Shown one piece after another: positions 21,500 through 29,422 of a DNA stretch of 64,000 bases. The stretch is from positions 124,001-188,000 of the forward strand of contig NZ_JYMR01000049.1 in NCBI RefSeq assembly GCF_000938255.1, read 5' to 3'. A model generated the notes under the pieces. The model was not told where the DNA came from and did not search any database. It worked only from the letters and a program-made list of their open reading frames with translations. The stretch comes from Bradyrhizobium sp. LTSP849 (GTDB lineage: Bacteria; Pseudomonadota; Alphaproteobacteria; Rhizobiales; Xanthobacteraceae). Both the position numbers and the translations under genes were made by a program. Every line of letters starts with the position of its first letter. Within the stretch, counting starts at the first letter, position 1.

Positions 21500-21985
21500 A
21501 TGAAGCTCAGCGATATCGCCGACAACGCCGGCTCGCGCAAGAAGCGTATGCGCGTCGGCCGCGGCATCGGTTCGGGTAAGGGCAAGCAGGCTGGCCGCGG
21601 TGGCAAGGGCCAGACCGCGCGTTCGGGCGTGCGCATCAAGGGTTTCGAAGGCGGCCAGATGCCGCTGCATCGGCGCCTGCCGAAGCGCGGCTTCACCAAC
21701 ATCTTCCGCGTCGAGTTCGGCGAGATCAATCTCGACCGACTCCAGGAAGCGGTCGATGCCAAGAAGATCGACGCCGGCAGCGTCGTGAATGTCGAGGCTT
21801 TGGTGAAGGCCGGCGTGCTGCGCCGCGCCAAGGCCGGCCTGCGGTTGCTCGGCCGTGGCGAGCTCAAGGCCAAGCTCAACATCGAAGTGCACGGCGCCAC
21901 GAAGACCGCGATCGCGGCGGTCGAGAAGGCCGGCGGCTCGGTGAAGATCCTCGCCCCTGCCAAGGAAGAAGGCGAGGCGGCGTAA
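21500..21985 (+). CDS. rplO: 50S ribosomal protein L15
   Basis: This 161-residue late-assembly protein begins MKLSDIADNAGSRKKRMRVG and has the Gly-rich GSGKGKQAGRGGKGQ. A strong AAGGAG precedes the ATG. A hairpin follows the stop. Confidence 0.97.
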   Translation: MKLSDIADNAGSRKKRMRVGRGIGSGKGKQAGRGGKGQTARSGVRIKGFEGGQMPLHRRLPKRGFTNIFRVEFGEINLDRLQEAVDAKKIDAGSVVNVEALVKAGVLRRAKAGLRLLGRGELKAKLNIEVHGATKTAIAAVEKAGGSVKILAPAKEEGEAA

Positions 21986-21998
21986 CAACTGCGTCATT

Positions 21999-22020
21999 GG
22001 CCCGCGCCTCGCGGGCCTTT
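21999..22020 (+). terminator. Hairpin after rplO (weak terminator or attenuator)
   Basis: GGCCCGCG at 21999-22006 pairs with CGCGGGCC at 22010-22017 over a 3-base loop, followed by TTT only. It stands between rplO and secY and probably reduces read-through without stopping it. Confidence 0.6.
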
Positions 22021-22133
22021 ACGCATGCGGGACGATGGACTTATCGAAGCCGAGCACCAGATAATGTCCGGCGTCCGCCGAGTTGCCCGGCTGCGGGCAT
22101 GACGGCGTAAACGGCGGCGGGAGAAAGTCCAAT

Positions 22134-23465
22134 ATGGCCTCAGCAGCGGAACAACTGGCAGCCAACCTCAATTTCGGCGCGTTCGCCAAGGCCGACGAGC
22201 TGAAGAAGCGCATCTGGTTCACCCTGGGCGCGCTGCTGGTTTACCGGCTCGGCACCTACATACCGCTGCCCGGCATCGACCCCAACATCTGGGAACAGGT
22301 GTTCCGTTCCCAGGCGGGCGGTATCCTCGGCATGTTCAATATGTTCGCCGGCGGTGGCATCCACCGCATGGCTATCTTCGCGCTGAACATCATGCCGTAC
22401 ATTTCGGCCTCGATCATCATCCAGCTCCTGACCACCGTCTCGCCACAGCTCGAGGCGCTGAAGAAGGAGGGTGAGTCCGGCCGCAAGCTGCTGAACCAGT
22501 ACACCCGCTATCTCACCGTGATCCTGGCCGCGTTCCAGTCCTATGGCATCGCGGTCGGTCTCGAGGGCGCCGGCAACGTCGTCAGCGACCCCGGCATGTT
22601 CTTCCGTATCTCCACCGCGATCACGCTGACCGGCGGCACCATGTTCCTGATGTGGCTGGGCGAGCAGATCACCTCGCGCGGCATCGGCAACGGCATCTCG
22701 CTGATCATTCTTTCCGGCATCGTCGCCGAGCTGCCGGCGGCGCTCGCCAACATGCTCGAACTCGGCCGTCAGGGCGCGATGTCGACCGGCCTGATCCTGG
22801 TCGTGATCGTGATGGCGGTCGCCGTGATCGCCTTCATCGTGTTCATGGAGCGCGCGCAGCGCCGGCTCCTGATCCAGTATCCGAAGCGCCAGGTCGGCAA
22901 CAAGATGTTCGAGGGCCAGTCCTCGCATCTGCCGCTCAAGCTCAACACCTCGGGCGTGATCCCGCCGATCTTCGCGTCCTCCCTGCTGTTGCTGCCGACC
23001 ACGGTTGCGAACTTCAACGCGGGCAGCGGGCCGGAATGGTTCCAGTGGATCACTACCCAGCTCGGCCACGGCCGCCCGCTGTTCCTGATCCTCTATCTGG
23101 CGCTGATCGTGTTCTTCGCCTTCTTCTATACCGCGATCGTGTTCAACCCGACCGAGACCGCGGACAATCTGAAGAAGCACGGCGGCTTCATCCCAGGCAT
23201 CCGTCCCGGCGAGCGCACTGCGGAATATATCGACTACGTGCTGTCGCGCGTCACCGTGCTCGGCGCGATCTATCTTGCGATCGTCTGCTTGATCCCGGAG
23301 ATCCTGATCTCCTACGCCTCGGTGCCGTTCTACTTCGGCGGCACGTCGCTGCTGATCGTCGTCAGTGTCACCATGGACACGGTGGCGCAGGTGCAGGGCT
23401 ATCTGCTCGCCCATCAGTATGAAGGGCTGATCCGGAAGTCGAAGCTGCGGGGCCGTCGCCGCTAA
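22134..23465 (+). CDS. secY: Protein translocase subunit SecY
   Basis: This 443-residue, ten-helix channel of the general secretion system sits in the inner membrane. It begins MASAAEQLAANLNFGAFAKA; the first membrane segment is WFTLGALLVYRLGTYIPLPG. The conserved ARQ-like cytoplasmic region and the HGGFIPGIRPGERTAEYI loop are intact. An in-frame upstream start at 22083 would give a Cys/Gly-rich extension with no family support. It stands between rplO and adk, the usual order. Confidence 0.97.
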   Translation: MASAAEQLAANLNFGAFAKADELKKRIWFTLGALLVYRLGTYIPLPGIDPNIWEQVFRSQAGGILGMFNMFAGGGIHRMAIFALNIMPYISASIIIQLLTTVSPQLEALKKEGESGRKLLNQYTRYLTVILAAFQSYGIAVGLEGAGNVVSDPGMFFRISTAITLTGGTMFLMWLGEQITSRGIGNGISLIILSGIVAELPAALANMLELGRQGAMSTGLILVVIVMAVAVIAFIVFMERAQRRLLIQYPKRQVGNKMFEGQSSHLPLKLNTSGVIPPIFASSLLLLPTTVANFNAGSGPEWFQWITTQLGHGRPLFLILYLALIVFFAFFYTAIVFNPTETADNLKKHGGFIPGIRPGERTAEYIDYVLSRVTVLGAIYLAIVCLIPEILISYASVPFYFGGTSLLIVVSVTMDTVAQVQGYLLAHQYEGLIRKSKLRGRRR

Positions 23466-23736
23466 GGCCCGGCGTCCTCTTTGGACTGACATCGCCGATT
23501 CGCCGCGCGCGCAGATGCGCGGCTTCTTCGAGGTGCAGGACCGACCGTTCGGTCGCATCGGCAGAGCTGCTCTCCCTGCGACGCAATCACTGATTTCAAA
23601 GGCCTTCTTGGCGTCCGGGCATCCGCTCCCCTATGATATGGGTAGCGGTGCGGCGCCGATTATGGTTTGCACTGTTTATCGAACTTCAAACACAGGTGCG
23701 CGACATATCGCTCACCAATCCGGGGGGCGTACGCCG

Positions 23737-24603
23737 ATGAGAATTATACTTCTGGGGCCGCCGGGGTCGGGCAAGGGGACCCAGGCGCAGCTGCTGTTGC
23801 AGCGCTATGGCATCGTCCAGCTCTCGACCGGCGAGATGCTGCGCGCAGCCGTCGCGGCCGGAACGCCGGTCGGGCTGAAGGCCAAGGAAATCATGGCCGG
23901 CGGCGGGCTCGTGCCCGACGAGGTCGTGGTTGGAATCATCTCCGATCGGATCGATCAGCCGGACGCAAGGCACGGTTTCATTCTCGACGGTTTCCCGCGC
24001 ACCGTGCCGCAGGCCGAGGCGCTGGACGAGCTGCTGAAGCACAAGCACATGAAGCTCGATGCGGTGATCGAGCTTCGCGTCAACGAGAGTGCGCTTTTGA
24101 GTCGCGTCGAGACCCGTGTGGCCCAGATGCGGGAGCGCGGCGAGGAGGTCCGGGTCGACGACACCCCGGAGGTCCTGACCAAGCGGTTAGCCAGCTACCG
24201 CAGCCTGACGGAACCCCTGATTCACTACTATTCCGAGCGGCGGAAGCTCTCGACCATCGATGGCATGATGGCTATTGACGAGGTAACCCGCGCTATCCAC
24301 CGCCTGTTGCTGGCGCTGGGGGCGATCGAACCCAAGAGCCACAACCGGAGCGCGGCAAAATCAGCCCCCGCCAAAACGGTGGCCAAGAAAGCCAAGGCGG
24401 CCAAAAAGCCGGCGAAAACAGCCAAAAAGGCCGAAAAATCCGCTGAATCAGCCAAAAAGACGGCCAAGAAGGCCGTGAAGGGCGCCAAGAAGACGGCTAA
24501 GAAGTCCGTAAAGAAGGCGCCCAAAACGGCCCCCAAGAGGGCTGTCAAAAAGGGTGCCAAAAAGGCCGCAAAAAAGGTCACGAAAAAGCGAGCTAAGCGC
24601 TAG
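23737..24603 (+). CDS. adk: Adenylate kinase with a histone-H1-like C-terminal tail
   Basis: This protein interconverts ATP, ADP and AMP. Residues 1 to about 195 are a short-form adenylate kinase: P-loop GPPGSGKGTQ (7-16), DGFPRT in the AMP site, and a short lid. About 90 residues then follow that are nearly all Lys and Ala with some Pro, Thr, Ser and Val, in repeats of the KKAAKK/AKKTAKK kind, ending KKRAKR. The total of 288 residues is far above the usual 180-220. The tail should be disordered and strongly basic and could bind DNA, RNA or the ribosome. The start at 23737 fits the kinase family; the frame is open to 23515 upstream, but that part shows no resemblance. It follows secY, as is usual. 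Confidence 0.93.
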   Translation: MRIILLGPPGSGKGTQAQLLLQRYGIVQLSTGEMLRAAVAAGTPVGLKAKEIMAGGGLVPDEVVVGIISDRIDQPDARHGFILDGFPRTVPQAEALDELLKHKHMKLDAVIELRVNESALLSRVETRVAQMRERGEEVRVDDTPEVLTKRLASYRSLTEPLIHYYSERRKLSTIDGMMAIDEVTRAIHRLLLALGAIEPKSHNRSAAKSAPAKTVAKKAKAAKKPAKTAKKAEKSAESAKKTAKKAVKGAKKTAKKSVKKAPKTAPKRAVKKGAKKAAKKVTKKRAKR

Positions 24604-24790
24604 CAGCGGTTGACGAAAGCCCCCTGAATCCCTTAATAAGCCCCGCATCCAAGTCGGATAGTTTCAGACGATGCCGGGCCCCAGGAAGACCGGGGGTGGG
24701 CGTCGTGTTCGCGTTTGTGAACACCTGCCCGAGAAAACAAGCACTTAAAGCGCGATTCCTGACGAGGGATCGGCGACAGGAGAGAAGGCC
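24604..24790 (+). promoter_or_regulatory. adk-rpsM leader region
   Basis: These 187 bases hold no gene. They contain several short GC-rich inverted repeats (for example around 24675-24715) and end in AGGAGAGAAGG before the rpsM start. This is the position where the alpha operon begins in other bacteria, so a promoter or S4-type control site is possible, but no specific motif is secure. Confidence 0.3.
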
Positions 24791-25159
24791 TTGGCCCGTA
24801 TTGCCGGCGTGAACATCCCCACCAACAAGCGCGTGCTGATCGCGCTCCAGTATATCCATGGCATCGGCGAGAAGATCGCCGGCGAGATCATCGAGAAGGT
24901 GAAGATCCCCGCGGATCGTCGCGTCAATCAGCTCAGCGATGCCGAAGTGCTTCAGATCCGCGAAGTCATCGACCGCGACTATCTCGTCGAGGGCGATCTG
25001 CGTCGTGAGGTCGGTATCAACATCAAGCGTCTGATGGACCTCGGCTGCTATCGCGGCCTGCGTCATCGTCGCGGTCTGCCGGTGCGCGGTCAGCGTACCC
25101 ACACCAATGCGCGCACGCGCAAGGGCCCGGCCAAGGCCATCGCCGGCAAGAAGAAGTAA
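24791..25159 (+). CDS. rpsM: 30S ribosomal protein S13
   Basis: This 122-residue protein of the 30S head starts MARIAGVNIPTNKRV, with a TTG codon as start. The strong AGGAGAGAAGG just upstream supports it. The C-terminus RGQRTHTNARTRKGPAKAIAGKKK is complete. Confidence 0.96.
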   Translation: MARIAGVNIPTNKRVLIALQYIHGIGEKIAGEIIEKVKIPADRRVNQLSDAEVLQIREVIDRDYLVEGDLRREVGINIKRLMDLGCYRGLRHRRGLPVRGQRTHTNARTRKGPAKAIAGKKK

Positions 25160-25178
25160 GTTTTTCGAATCCAATCGC

Positions 25179-25220
25179 GGCGTGTGGCGAACAGGGGTAG
25201 CCCGTTCGCCACGCGCCTTT
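25179..25220. repeat. Inverted repeat between rpsM and rpsK
   Basis: GGCGTGTGGCGAAC at 25179-25192 and GTTCGCCACGCGCC at 25204-25217 pair over 14 positions with one mismatch, followed by TTT. It could be a weak attenuator or a dispersed palindrome. Confidence 0.6.
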
Positions 25221-25282
25221 CGTTCCACAGGTGTAGCCGCTGGCATTACGGCGGCGTTTGAGATCTTCAGGAAAGGTACTCT

Positions 25283-25672
25283 ATGGGCAAGGAAGCCACC
25301 CGCGTTCGTCGTCGTGAGCGCAAGAACATCGCCTCCGGCGTCGCGCACGTGAACTCGTCGTTCAACAACACGACCATCACCATCACCGATGCGCAGGGCA
25401 ACACGATTGCCTGGTCCTCCGCCGGCACGATGGGCTTCAAGGGCTCGCGCAAGTCGACCCCGTATGCCGCGCAGGTCGCAGCTGAAGACGTGTCCAAGAA
25501 GGCGCAGGAACATGGCATGCGCACGCTGGAAGTCGAAGTCGCCGGTCCCGGTTCGGGCCGCGAATCGGCGCTGCGCGCGCTCCAGGCCGCGGGCTTCACC
25601 GTCACCTCGATTCGCGACGTGACCACGATCCCGCACAACGGCTGCCGTCCGCGCAAGCGTCGGCGCGTCTGA
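25283..25672 (+). CDS. rpsK: 30S ribosomal protein S11
   Basis: This 129-residue protein of the 30S platform begins MGKEATRVRRRERKNIASG and has VNSSFNNTTITITDAQGNTI. It ends with the conserved PHNGCRPRKRRRV. Two hairpins follow before rpoA. Confidence 0.97.
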   Translation: MGKEATRVRRRERKNIASGVAHVNSSFNNTTITITDAQGNTIAWSSAGTMGFKGSRKSTPYAAQVAAEDVSKKAQEHGMRTLEVEVAGPGSGRESALRALQAAGFTVTSIRDVTTIPHNGCRPRKRRRV

Positions 25673-25681
25673 TACGAAGTT

Positions 25682-25744
25682 GCGGGCGCATCGTCGCCCG
25701 CGATGACTTTTTGCAAAGCCGCGGGAATGATCCGCGGCCTTTCT
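25682..25744 (+). terminator. Tandem hairpins between rpsK and rpoA
   Basis: The first hairpin pairs GCGGGCG (25682-25688) with CGCCCGC (25695-25701) and is followed by CTTTTTG. The second pairs GCCGCGG (25718-25724) with CCGCGGC (25732-25738) and is followed by CTTTCT. Together they may tune the ratio of rpoA to ribosomal protein mRNA. Confidence 0.6.
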
Positions 25745-25783
25745 CCAACGCCAGTGTCTGCAACAGCAGTTTGACTGGCCTGT

Positions 25784-26815
25784 ATGGGTGAAACAGTGAC
25801 GATCCAGAAAAATTGGCAAGAACTGATTCGGCCGAACAAGCTCCAGGTGCAGCCTGGCAGCGATCCGATCCGCTTTGCGACCATCGTCGCCGAGCCGCTC
25901 GAGCGCGGCTTCGGCCAGACTCTCGGCAACGCGTTGCGCCGCATCCTGCTCTCCTCGCTCCAGGGCGCGGCGGTGCAGTCGGTGCACATCGACGGCGTGC
26001 TGCACGAGTTCTCCTCGATCGCTGGCGTTCGTGAGGACGTCACCGACATCGTGCTCAACATCAAGGACATCGCGATCAAGATGCAGGGCGAAGGCCCCAA
26101 GCGCATGGTCGTGAAGAAGCAGGGCCCGGGCGTCGTCACCGCCGGTGACATCCAGACGGTGGGCGACGTGGTGGTGCTCAACCCCGACCTCCAGATCTGC
26201 ACGCTCGACGAGGGCGCCGAGATCCGCATGGAGTTCACGGTCGCGACCGGCAAGGGCTACGTGCCGGCCGAACGCAACCGTCCCGAGGACGCGCCGATCG
26301 GCCTGATCCCGGTCGACAGCCTGTACTCGCCGGTCCGCAAGGTCTCCTACAAGGTCGAGAACACCCGCGAAGGCCAGATCCTCGACTACGACAAGCTGAC
26401 CATGACGATCGAGACCAACGGCGCGCTGACGCCGGATGATTCCGTGGCCTATGCCGCGCGTATCCTCCAGGACCAGCTCAACGTGTTCGTCAACTTCGAA
26501 GAGCCGCGCAAGGAAGTCGCCCAGGAGATCATCCCGGACCTCGCCTTCAACCCGGCCTTCCTCAAGAAGGTGGACGAGCTCGAGCTGTCGGTGCGTTCGG
26601 CCAACTGTCTGAAGAACGACAACATCGTCTACATCGGCGACCTCGTGCAGAAGTCGGAAGCGGAAATGCTTCGTACCCCGAACTTCGGCCGCAAGTCGCT
26701 GAACGAGATCAAGGAAGTGCTGGCTCAGATGGGTCTGCACCTCGGCATGGAAGTGCCGGGCTGGCCGCCGGAAAACATCGACGAGCTCGCCAAGCGCTTC
26801 GAGGATCATTACTGA
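25784..26815 (+). CDS. rpoA: DNA-directed RNA polymerase subunit alpha
   Basis: This 343-residue subunit nucleates polymerase assembly and contacts activators and UP elements. It begins MGETVTIQKNWQELIRPNKL. The N-terminal dimerisation domain includes LGNALRRILLSSLQGAAV. The C-terminal domain contains ELSVRSANCLKNDNIVYIGDLV and GRKSLNEIKEVLAQMGL. It is complete. Confidence 0.98.
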   Translation: MGETVTIQKNWQELIRPNKLQVQPGSDPIRFATIVAEPLERGFGQTLGNALRRILLSSLQGAAVQSVHIDGVLHEFSSIAGVREDVTDIVLNIKDIAIKMQGEGPKRMVVKKQGPGVVTAGDIQTVGDVVVLNPDLQICTLDEGAEIRMEFTVATGKGYVPAERNRPEDAPIGLIPVDSLYSPVRKVSYKVENTREGQILDYDKLTMTIETNGALTPDDSVAYAARILQDQLNVFVNFEEPRKEVAQEIIPDLAFNPAFLKKVDELELSVRSANCLKNDNIVYIGDLVQKSEAEMLRTPNFGRKSLNEIKEVLAQMGLHLGMEVPGWPPENIDELAKRFEDHY

Positions 26816-26831
26816 TCCGAACTCACGACAG

Positions 26832-26860
26832 GCTAAAGCGCGAATTCGTCGCGCTTTAGC
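26832..26860. repeat. Perfect palindrome between rpoA and rplQ
   Basis: GCTAAAGCGCG at 26832-26842 pairs perfectly with CGCGCTTTAGC at 26850-26860 around a 7-base loop (AATTCGT). It is an 11-base stem without a T run and matches a dispersed rhizobial palindrome type. Confidence 0.75.
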
Positions 26861-26937
26861 GGGCGAACGCAGGCAGCCCACCTGAGCAAAACGTCCGACG
26901 AACCGTCGCGGCAGTTTTTTACGTAAGGAATAGACAT

Positions 26938-27354
26938 ATGCGTCACGGCAAGGTTCATCGGAAGCTCAACCGCACCGCCGAGCATCGCAAGGCGATGTTC
27001 GCGAACATGTGCGCCGCGCTGATCAAGCATGAGCAGATCGTCACCACGCTCCCGAAGGCGAAGGAATTGCGCCCGATCGTGGAGAAGCTCGTCACCCTCG
27101 GCAAGAAGGGCGGACTGGCCCTGCGCCGCCAGGCCATCTCCGAGATGCGCGACAAGGATCAGGTCAGGAAGCTCTTCGACACGATCGCTACCCGCTACAA
27201 GGATCGTCAGGGCGGCTACACCCGCATCATCAAGGCTGGCTTCCGCTACGGCGACAACGCGCCGATGGCCGTGATCGAGTTCGTCGACCGCGACGTCGAT
27301 GCCAAGGGCAAGGACTCCGGTCCGGTGCTGGCGAAGGAAGCCGAGGCGGCGTAA
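26938..27354 (+). CDS. rplQ: 50S ribosomal protein L17
   Basis: This 138-residue protein begins MRHGKVHRKLNRTAEHRKAM and has ITTLPKAKELR-type and GGYTRIIKAGFRYGDNAPMA segments. It is the last gene of the ribosomal string and is closed by a strong terminator. Confidence 0.97.
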   Translation: MRHGKVHRKLNRTAEHRKAMFANMCAALIKHEQIVTTLPKAKELRPIVEKLVTLGKKGGLALRRQAISEMRDKDQVRKLFDTIATRYKDRQGGYTRIIKAGFRYGDNAPMAVIEFVDRDVDAKGKDSGPVLAKEAEAA

Positions 27355-27380
27355 GCCGACCGGTACTGAGTTTTGAGAAA

Positions 27381-27406
27381 GCGGCGCCCCTGGGCGCCGC
27401 TTTTTT
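27381..27406 (+). terminator. Intrinsic terminator after rplQ
   Basis: GCGGCGCCC and GGGCGCCGC form a 9-base stem with a 2-base loop, followed by six T. It ends the ribosomal protein operon. Confidence 0.92.
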
Positions 27407-27473
27407 GTGTGAAGCGGCGATATCTCATGCCGCGCATGATCGTCTTGGTGAACGCGATTCTGGCCGGGGGGCT

Positions 27474-28313
27474 ATGATGAGGATTGTGTTTGGGATTGCG
27501 CTGGCGCTCTCGATGACGCCGGCCTTCGGCGAGACGCTGGTCGAGCGCGGCGCCTATCTCGTCAACAGCGTAATGGTCTGCCACAACTGCCACACCCCGC
27601 GCGGCCCTCAGGGCCTCGATCTCACGCGCGCGCTTTCCGGCGGACAGACCTTTGACGAGCCGGCCTTCAAGGTCACCGGCTCCAACATCACACCGGACAG
27701 GGACACCGGCATCGGCAATTGGACCGATGCAGAGTTGAAGCGGTTTCTGGTCAGCGGCATCAAGCCGAACGGGACGGCGATCGCGCCGATCATGCCGACC
27801 GAATTCTACACCGTGCTCACGGCCCGCGATCTCGATGCGCTCACCGCTTACTTGCGCTCGGTGCCCGCCATACATCACGAAACGCCCGCACCGGAATACA
27901 AGATCGCGCTGAAGCCGGAAACGCCGACCTATGCCGGCAAGCAGGCGAGCGAGCCCGAATTGGCCGACAAGCTCGCGCGCGGCCGCTATCTCCTGACCAT
28001 CGCCCATTGCCTCGAATGTCACACGCCGGAGGGCCCGTCCGTGGTGCACGATTTCGCGGCCGCCAGCGGCAAGGGCGGCCGGACGTTCAAGGGGCCGTGG
28101 GGCGAATCCGTCTCCGCCAACATCACCGCGGATCCCGCGGTCGGCCTGGGCGGCTGGAGTGATGACGAAATAAAACGTGCGATTACGCAAGGCATCGCGC
28201 GCGATGGCCACAAGCTCAAGCCGCCAATGGCCTATGCTGGCTACGCGACGATGACGCCGCAGGACCTCGACGCCATCGTCGCCTTTGTCCGGATGCTGCC
28301 GGCGCGCCAATAG
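27474..28313 (+). CDS. Secreted diheme cytochrome c
   Basis: This protein of about 279 residues has a signal peptide (MRIVFGIALALSMTPAFGE, cleaved before TLVERG). It carries two heme-binding motifs, CHNCH at residues 36-40 and CLECH at 179-183. Met candidates for the sixth heme ligand lie in APIMP and KPPMAYAG. Each half is a class I cytochrome c, as in the cytochrome subunits of membrane alcohol and aldehyde dehydrogenases. No dehydrogenase partner stands next to it. Two ATGs in a row (27474, 27477) leave the start uncertain by one codon. It should carry electrons in the periplasm. Confidence 0.88.
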   Translation: MMRIVFGIALALSMTPAFGETLVERGAYLVNSVMVCHNCHTPRGPQGLDLTRALSGGQTFDEPAFKVTGSNITPDRDTGIGNWTDAELKRFLVSGIKPNGTAIAPIMPTEFYTVLTARDLDALTAYLRSVPAIHHETPAPEYKIALKPETPTYAGKQASEPELADKLARGRYLLTIAHCLECHTPEGPSVVHDFAAASGKGGRTFKGPWGESVSANITADPAVGLGGWSDDEIKRAITQGIARDGHKLKPPMAYAGYATMTPQDLDAIVAFVRMLPARQ

Positions 28314-28402
28314 CGCCGTAGGGTAGGCAAACGCGCGCTCTTCGCGCGCCGTGCAAGCTCACGCGTCGGTGAGGGGTGATTGAAGCGGCTTGTGTACCGC
28401 AC

Positions 28403-28432
28403 GATATCTCCACCGACATCAATGGAGATATC
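28403..28432. promoter_or_regulatory. Perfect inverted repeat covering the SDR ribosome site
   Basis: GATATCTCCA at 28403-28412 and TGGAGATATC at 28423-28432 are exact complements separated by 10 bases. The right arm contains the GGAG that would serve the ATG at 28435. It could be an operator for a dimeric repressor or an RNA hairpin that hides the ribosome site. Confidence 0.6.
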
Positions 28433-28434
28433 GC

Positions 28435-29223
28435 ATGAACATCGACCTTTCCGGAAAGACCGCACTCGTGACCGGCTCGACCGCCGGTATCGGCCACGCC
28501 ATCGCCAAGGGCCTTGCCGGCTCGGGCGCCAGTGTCGTGATCAACGGCCGCGGCCAGGACAAGGTCGATGCGGCCGTGCGCAAGCTGGAAGCGGCGGGCG
28601 GCAAGGTGCGCGGCATCGCCGCCGACGTCTCGACTGCGGCGGGTTGCAAGGCGCTTGTCGCGGCGCTCCCCGAGGTCGACATCCTCATCAACAATGCCGG
28701 CATCTTCGAGCCAAAGGACTTTTTCGACATCCCGGATGAAGACTGGACACGCTTCTTCGAGGTCAATGTGATGAGCGGCGTGCGGCTCTCGCGCGCCTAT
28801 CTGAACGGCATGCTGAAACGCAATTGGGGCCGCATCGTCTTCATCTCCTCGGAATCCGGACTCAATATCCCCGTCGAGATGATCCACTACGGCATGAGCA
28901 AGACGGCCCAGCTCTCGGTCGCGCGTGGCTTGGCGCAGCTCACCCGCGGCACCGGCGTCACCGTCAATTCCGTGCTGCCGGGCCCGACCATGTCCGAGGG
29001 CGTCGAGACCTTCGTGAAGGATCTCGCCAAGCAGAACGGCCAGTCAGTGGACGAAGCCGCGGCCAATTTCGTCAAACAACACCGCCCGAGCTCGCTGATC
29101 CAGCGCTTCGCCAGCGTCGAGGAGATCGCCAACATGGTGATCTATGTTGCGTCCAAGGAAGCATCCGCGACCAACGGCGCGGCGTTGAGGGCAGAGGGCG
29201 GCATCGTCAATACGATTGCCTAG
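28435..29223 (+). CDS. Short-chain dehydrogenase/reductase (SDR)
   Basis: This 262-residue NAD(P)-dependent oxidoreductase has the classical SDR pattern: cofactor loop TGSTAGIG (13-20), NNAG (86-89), catalytic Ser139 in ISSES, and Tyr152/Lys156 in HYGMSK. The start at 28435 has a GGAG 8 bases upstream and is preferred over an in-frame start at 28390. The substrate cannot be told. It is a single-gene unit with an inverted repeat over its ribosome site and a dispersed repeat after its stop. Confidence 0.92.
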   Translation: MNIDLSGKTALVTGSTAGIGHAIAKGLAGSGASVVINGRGQDKVDAAVRKLEAAGGKVRGIAADVSTAAGCKALVAALPEVDILINNAGIFEPKDFFDIPDEDWTRFFEVNVMSGVRLSRAYLNGMLKRNWGRIVFISSESGLNIPVEMIHYGMSKTAQLSVARGLAQLTRGTGVTVNSVLPGPTMSEGVETFVKDLAKQNGQSVDEAAANFVKQHRPSSLIQRFASVEEIANMVIYVASKEASATNGAALRAEGGIVNTIA

Positions 29224-29234
29224 CACGAGGAATG

Positions 29235-29360
29235 GTAGGGTCGGCCAAGCGACTTGTCCGCCGTAGCTCGTAGAGCGAAGGCGGAAGCGTGCCCACCACT
29301 TTGATTGCGTGTATTGAGAAGATGGTGGGCGTGGCGCAAATGCGCCTTTGCCCGCCCTGC
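29235..29360. repeat. Diverged copy of the GTAGGGTGGGC palindromic repeat family
   Basis: The stretch starts GTAGGGTCGGCCAAGCG and ends GCCTTTGCCCGCCCTGC. In between are CGTGCCCACCA and GATGGTGGGCGTGG, the same inner words as in the intact copies at 43227 and 51058. An added hairpin (TCCGCC/GGCGGA) lies in the left half. It fills the SDR-hisC gap. Confidence 0.65.
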
Positions 29361-29422
29361 AAAGCTGACATTCGTCGAGGCAGCTTAGCGCCGACGTAGA
29401 TCAAAGGGATCCGGACAGAAAA

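Noticed and set aside
22140..23558. 472-codon minus-strand frame opposite secY
   Set aside because: It reads as His, Asp, Arg and Gln rich sequence, the antisense of membrane helices. SecY is certain.
23515..23736. N-terminal extension of adenylate kinase
   Set aside because: The frame is open, but the translated part has no resemblance to the family, and the kinase starts naturally at MRIILLGPPGSG.
24593..26881. 762-codon minus-strand frame crossing rpsM, rpsK and rpoA
   Set aside because: It spans several essential genes and their gaps. Amino acid composition is that of an antisense frame.
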